Positions 61,026 to 64,000 of a stretch of DNA of 64,000 nt are shown here, in pieces. The notes beneath the pieces were generated by a model that was not told the DNA's origin, ran no database searches, and saw only the letters and a list, made by a program, of their open reading frames with translations. How positions within the stretch are numbered: the first letter of the stretch is position 1; each line of letters starts with the position of its first letter. This DNA is from Bacteroidota bacterium. Its GTDB lineage: Bacteria; Bacteroidota; Bacteroidia; Chitinophagales; Chitinophagaceae. The position numbers and the translations under genes are program-made. The stretch is from contig JADJZY010000003.1 in NCBI GenBank assembly GCA_016715505.1, positions 237,580 through 301,579 on the forward strand. The letters are read 5' to 3'.

Positions 61026-61260
61026 TAGGGGCTGCTGGTTATCTCCTGGCGCTTCAATTTGAGGAAGCGTTCAGGGATAGTACTATTGTACAGCCCTTGG
61101 ACGATGACGCCAAAGTTGAAGATGCCAGTGAGAAGTGAAAATCAAGAAATGAACTGAAAGCATATTGAAGTGATTTGACAAATTGCCTTGCATTTAAATA
61201 AGCGAAATTCACCCCTGAATGTAGTGATGTCAACTACTTTCACATTAAACAGCAGCCCTA
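61026..61260 (+). repeat. Palindromic MITE-like element, copy E (inverted relative to A and B)
   Basis: Starts TAGGGGCTGCTG and ends CAGCAGCCCTA, 235 bp, flanked by A/T-rich bases with TA at both outer ends. The apical stem (AGGGATAGTACTATTGTACAG) is close to copy A. The conserved frame (RDSTIVQPLDDDAKVEDASEK, then stop) now reads on the plus strand. Confidence 0.85.
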
Positions 61261-61412
61261 AAATAGGAATGGAAACAAGGAAAGGATGGGGGATGGGGAG
61301 AATACATGGCGGGCCCGCTTTTGGAGAAGGGGAAGAGGCGGTGTACCTGGAATAATAAAATATTCTTCGGCCGGGCTATGCCCAAATCGAAGAACTTCCT
61401 TGTATTTCTATT

Positions 61413-62455
61413 TTAAAATATACCATGAACCTTTTGTAGTGCCTTGCTTTTGGATGTGATGGTCGGCTGCCAATGCTTCCAGATGTTTTTAATCGTATTC
61501 CGATTTGCCTGGGTTAATGTTACAACCTCTCCAATGGTAACTCTTCCTCTTGATTTAATCAATTCAAGGATTTGAAGAGACAATACAGGTAGTTTTGTCA
61601 GCAGTAATTTCTCTCGTTCCACTTTTACTTCGAGCCTTTTCTTTTGCTCTTTTAAGGCCTTCAAAAAAAACAAAAGCCAAGGTTGCCAGTTAGGGCTATC
61701 CGTCTTTAATGTTCCTTGAGTTTGCCTGAGCGCGAGATAATAATTTTCCTTATTATTTTCAATGACCGCTTCAAGCGAACTATATGGCACATAGGCGTAC
61801 CCTTCTTTTAAAAGTAAGTATGTCGTTAAAACCCTTGAAAGCCTACCGTTACCGTCTTGAAATGGGTGAATGGCTAAAAATTCAACGATAAAAATAGCCG
61901 TGATCAAGACAGGGTGCAATTTCTTTTCTGCATAAGTTTGTACAGCCCAAGTCAATAAATCACCCATTCTGATAGGAGTTTCAAATGGGCTTGATGTTTC
62001 AAAAACGATACCCAGGTTTTCTCCATTAGGGCCAAAGGCTTCTACATGATTTGGCGATTTCTTATAATTACCCTTATGCCAATGGTCTTTTTCGCTATAC
62101 TGTAAAAAGTTCGTTGTGTAATTGCTGAATGTAATTTTCAGTCAGTGGAATAAGTTCATAATTTTCAAAGACTAAATTCGTGCCTTGCATATCCGGCAAC
62201 TTCCTGTTCATCCCTTGTTGAAAATTGATTGATTTGAAGTTTGCCTAACAAAATTTCAACCTGTTGATCGCTTAGCTTGCTTCCTTCGATACGCGTTGAA
62301 GAGCCAATACTTTCAATCGTTGCCACTCGTTTTAATGAAGATAATTGCTCCGGCGCCAATTGCCCTAATGCTCGCCATGCACCTTTGAATTCGTCAATTT
62401 CTGATATGTAAGAAAGTATTTCAGGCGTGATTTTTAATGTTTCGATGTTCAGCAT
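61413..62455 (-). pseudogene. fic: Fic-family protein (AMPylase-like) with inhibitory helix and C-terminal winged-helix, frameshifted
   Basis: Start taken at ATG 62455 (MLNIETLKI). The N-terminal part holds SIGSSTRIEGSKLSD, which fits the inhibitory-helix motif (S/T)xxxE(G/N) of Fic proteins. Frame changes near 62170 and 62100 lead through SPNHVEAFGPNGENLGIVFE to the intact C-terminal 184 residues. These carry the catalytic HPFQDGNGRLSR (His base, GNGR anion loop) and a C-terminal helix-turn-helix (LELIKSRGRVTIGEVVTLTQ). Fic enzymes transfer AMP or related groups onto proteins; the N-terminal inhibitory helix keeps them off. The HTH suggests DNA binding, and a regular repeat array lies directly upstream. 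The total of ~347 residues matches this subfamily. Confidence 0.8.
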
Positions 62456-62457
62456 AA

Positions 62458-62537
62458 TACCCAATTGTGTACCCAATAATACCCAAATATTTGCAAATTT
62501 AAATAAAATACCCAATTATATACCCAATAATACCCAA
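62458..62537 (-). promoter_or_regulatory. Six TACCCAA (TTGGGTA) repeats directly upstream of fic, operator-like
   Basis: TACCCAA starts at 62458, 62470, 62480, 62509, 62521 and 62531. The spacing is 12 and 10 within each of two triplets, and the triplets are 51 bp apart (about five helical turns). The first triplet begins three bases upstream of the fic start codon. The regular phasing suggests cooperative binding of a protein, most simply the Fic protein's own HTH domain (autoregulation). Confidence 0.75.
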
Positions 62538-62583
62538 TTGGTACATTTATCTGCCCTTCGAGCGTTTCTGCATGCACGTAATC

Positions 62584-62886
62584 TTAGGATGAAGTGATGC
62601 GCTGCATGCGAACAGGCAGCATGGCATAAACCGAAGCGGCAAATTCGCCGGGCTGAAAGATATCGATGATCTTTCCATCGGGCATAAAAATCTTCAGCAT
62701 GTCTTCGGTGAGACAATAGGCCCACATCGGCACCTCACCCAATTGCGTAATCACCTCCCCGCGCTTCAGCTTTACCTCATTGAAACAAAACGCCAAAGGA
62801 TCACCCACCTTAATAACAAGGATCGACATGATCGTGCTAAAATGATCGATATCCGGTGAAATGATTTCTGGATTGAGTAGTATCAT
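62584..62886 (-). CDS. Truncated CRP/FNR-like cyclic-nucleotide-binding domain protein
   Basis: About 100 residues from ATG 62886 (a GTG at 62919 would add 11). CFNEVKLKRGEVITQLGEVP, YCLTEDMLKIFMPDGKIIDI and QPGEFAAS match the cyclic-nucleotide-binding beta-roll of CRP/FNR-type regulators in Bacteroidota. The protein stops at 62584 without a helix-turn-helix. The DNA continues in frame for 15 codons (DYVHAETLEGQINVP) up to the TTGGGTA array, so the 3' part appears to have been replaced by the Fic locus. Probably non-functional as a regulator. Confidence 0.6.
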   Translation of the reverse strand: MILLNPEIISPDIDHFSTIMSILVIKVGDPLAFCFNEVKLKRGEVITQLGEVPMWAYCLTEDMLKIFMPDGKIIDIFQPGEFAASVYAMLPVRMQRITSS

Positions 62887-62925
62887 GCGCTGATAAATAA
62901 CGGTGGATATTAAATGCACGCAACG

Positions 62926-63172
62926 AATTTAAAAATGGAAAGTGGGAAAATGGAAAGGAGATTTTATACCCAGGGGCGTGTCCCCATACATGGAACATAG
63001 AATGAAGTAATACGCCTCCTGCGGACACTCATCAAGGGATGGAGCCCTCGCGAAATCAGATTTATTAATTAGATTTGTTCTCACCGATGAAAGATGGTTA
63101 TAATGGCCATTTAGTACCCCGAAATAGTACTTCTTGAAAGTGCCAAGAAGTAAGAAGTAAAAAAGACAATTA
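62926..63172. other. Intergenic region before hsdM
   Basis: About 250 bases between the CRP-like gene (leftward) and hsdM (rightward). No gene or repeat recognised; the hsdM promoter should lie here. Confidence 0.4.
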
Positions 63173-64000
63173 ATGACAAGCATAGCACAACGACAAGAAT
63201 TACAAGCCAAGATTTGGAGAATTGCCAACGATGTTCGTGGCTCTGTTGATGGATGGGACTTTAAACAGTTTGTATTAGGAACACTGTTCTATCGCTTTAT
63301 TAGTGAAAACTTTTTACCAACTATATTGAAGGTGGTGATGAAAGCATTGACTATTCAAAATTATCGGATGATGTAATTACCCCCGAAATAAAAGACGATG
63401 CCATTAAAACAAAAGGGTATTTCATTTACCCCAGTCAGCTTTTTGTGAATGTTGCGAAAACAGCTAATACTAACTCGAATCTAAATACCGATTTAAAAGC
63501 AATTTTTGACGCCATTGAAAGTTCTGCAAATGGTTATCCATCCGAACCAGATATTAAAGGTTTGTTTGCCGATTTTGACACAACAAGTACAAGATTGGGA
63601 AATACCGTTGAAAGTAAAAATGACCGATTAGCTAAAGTTTTAAAAGGGGTTGAAGAATTGAATTTTGGCAATTTTGAAGATAATGAAATTGACCTTTTCG
63701 GCGATGCTTATGAGTTTCTAATTTCAAATTATGCCGCCAATGCGGGAAAATCAGGTGGTGAGTTTTTTACACCTCAGCACGTTTCCAAGCTAATTGCACA
63801 ATTGGCCATGCACAAGCAAGATAAAGTAAATAAGATATACGACCCTGCCGCAGGTTCAGGTTCTTTATTGTTGCAAGCCAAAAAGCATTTCGACAATCAT
63901 ATTATTGAAGAAGGTTTTTATGGGCAGGAAGTAAACCATACGACATATAACCTGGCCCGTATGAACATGTTTTTGCACAATATCAATTACGACAAGTTTA
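63173..64000 (+). CDS. hsdM: Type I restriction-modification system methylase subunit HsdM (3' truncated, one frameshift)
   Basis: The start (MTSIAQRQELQAKIWRIAND) and VDGWDFKQFVLGTLFYRFI are the conserved HsdM N-terminus. A frame change near 63315 (TTTTT tract) leads to TNYIEGGDESIDYSKL, YFIYPSQLF, NFEDNEIDLFGDAYEFLI, GGEFFTPQHVSKL and the SAM-binding DPAAGSGSLLLQA. The gene runs past the window end before the NPPF catalytic motif. HsdM methylates the host recognition sequence in complex with HsdS; hsdS and hsdR are expected downstream. The break is at a homopolymer and probably a sequence error. Confidence 0.9.

Noticed and set aside
62458..62537. Plasmid-origin iterons
   Set aside because: No replication initiator gene nearby; the array abuts the fic start codon, so an operator is the simpler reading.

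Overview
The window looks like a chromosomal segment of a Bacteroidota bacterium, most likely from the Chitinophagales/Sphingobacteriia side of the phylum. The evidence is type IX secretion C-terminal signals (one gliding-motility type B domain, two type A domains), TAnnTTTG promoter boxes, LytTR and NarL-type two-component systems with periplasmic propeller sensors, CotH and LamG secreted proteins, and many very large serine/threonine/asparagine-rich surface proteins. No rRNA, tRNA, CRISPR array or integrase was seen.

Layout. 1-10 kb: the end of a gliding/T9SS adhesin, an intergenic stretch with an attC-like palindrome, a frameshifted carboxypeptidase-regulatory/OmpA-like protein, a small membrane protein and a 1955-aa repeat adhesin. 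10-26 kb: the best-preserved part. It holds a NarL-type kinase and regulator, a LamG protein, pyrF, an Mrp ATPase, two small exported proteins, tsaC, an A-type Fe-S carrier, a CotH protein and an M16 peptidase pair. 26-41 kb: beta-helix proteins, a MopE-like repeat protein, and two long modular proteins (LamG, Ig-like repeats) ending in the same C-terminal module, with a kinase and a LytTR regulator between them. 41-57 kb: two propeller-type sensor kinases with their regulators, a Kelch/tail-fiber-like protein, an S8 peptidase and a short module protein. 57-61 kb: a YadA-like/S74 tail-fiber protein and a second short module protein. 61-64 kb: a Fic protein with a striking operator-like repeat array, duplicated CRP-like gene pieces, and the start of a type I restriction methylase (hsdM).

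Three features tie the region together. First, five proteins share a C-terminal module of about 190 residues: a beta-rich domain with a KHRN..E.WSA.P motif followed by two dockerin-like calcium loops. In four of them the last ~200 bp of DNA are almost identical. Second, a short palindromic element of ~235-245 bp (ends TAGGGGCTGCTG) occurs in at least five full or partial copies. It carries a compensated hairpin and a conserved open frame ending in QPLDDDAKVEDASEK. Third, secreted-protein genes alternate with four two-component systems, suggesting a regulated cell-surface locus.

Caution: from 26 kb onward many genes are broken by single-base frameshifts. Wherever an intact paralogue in the window allows comparison, the breaks are one-base homopolymer contractions, so many 'pseudogenes' here are probably intact genes with sequence errors. 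Broken genes are given as one interval covering the reconstructable gene.
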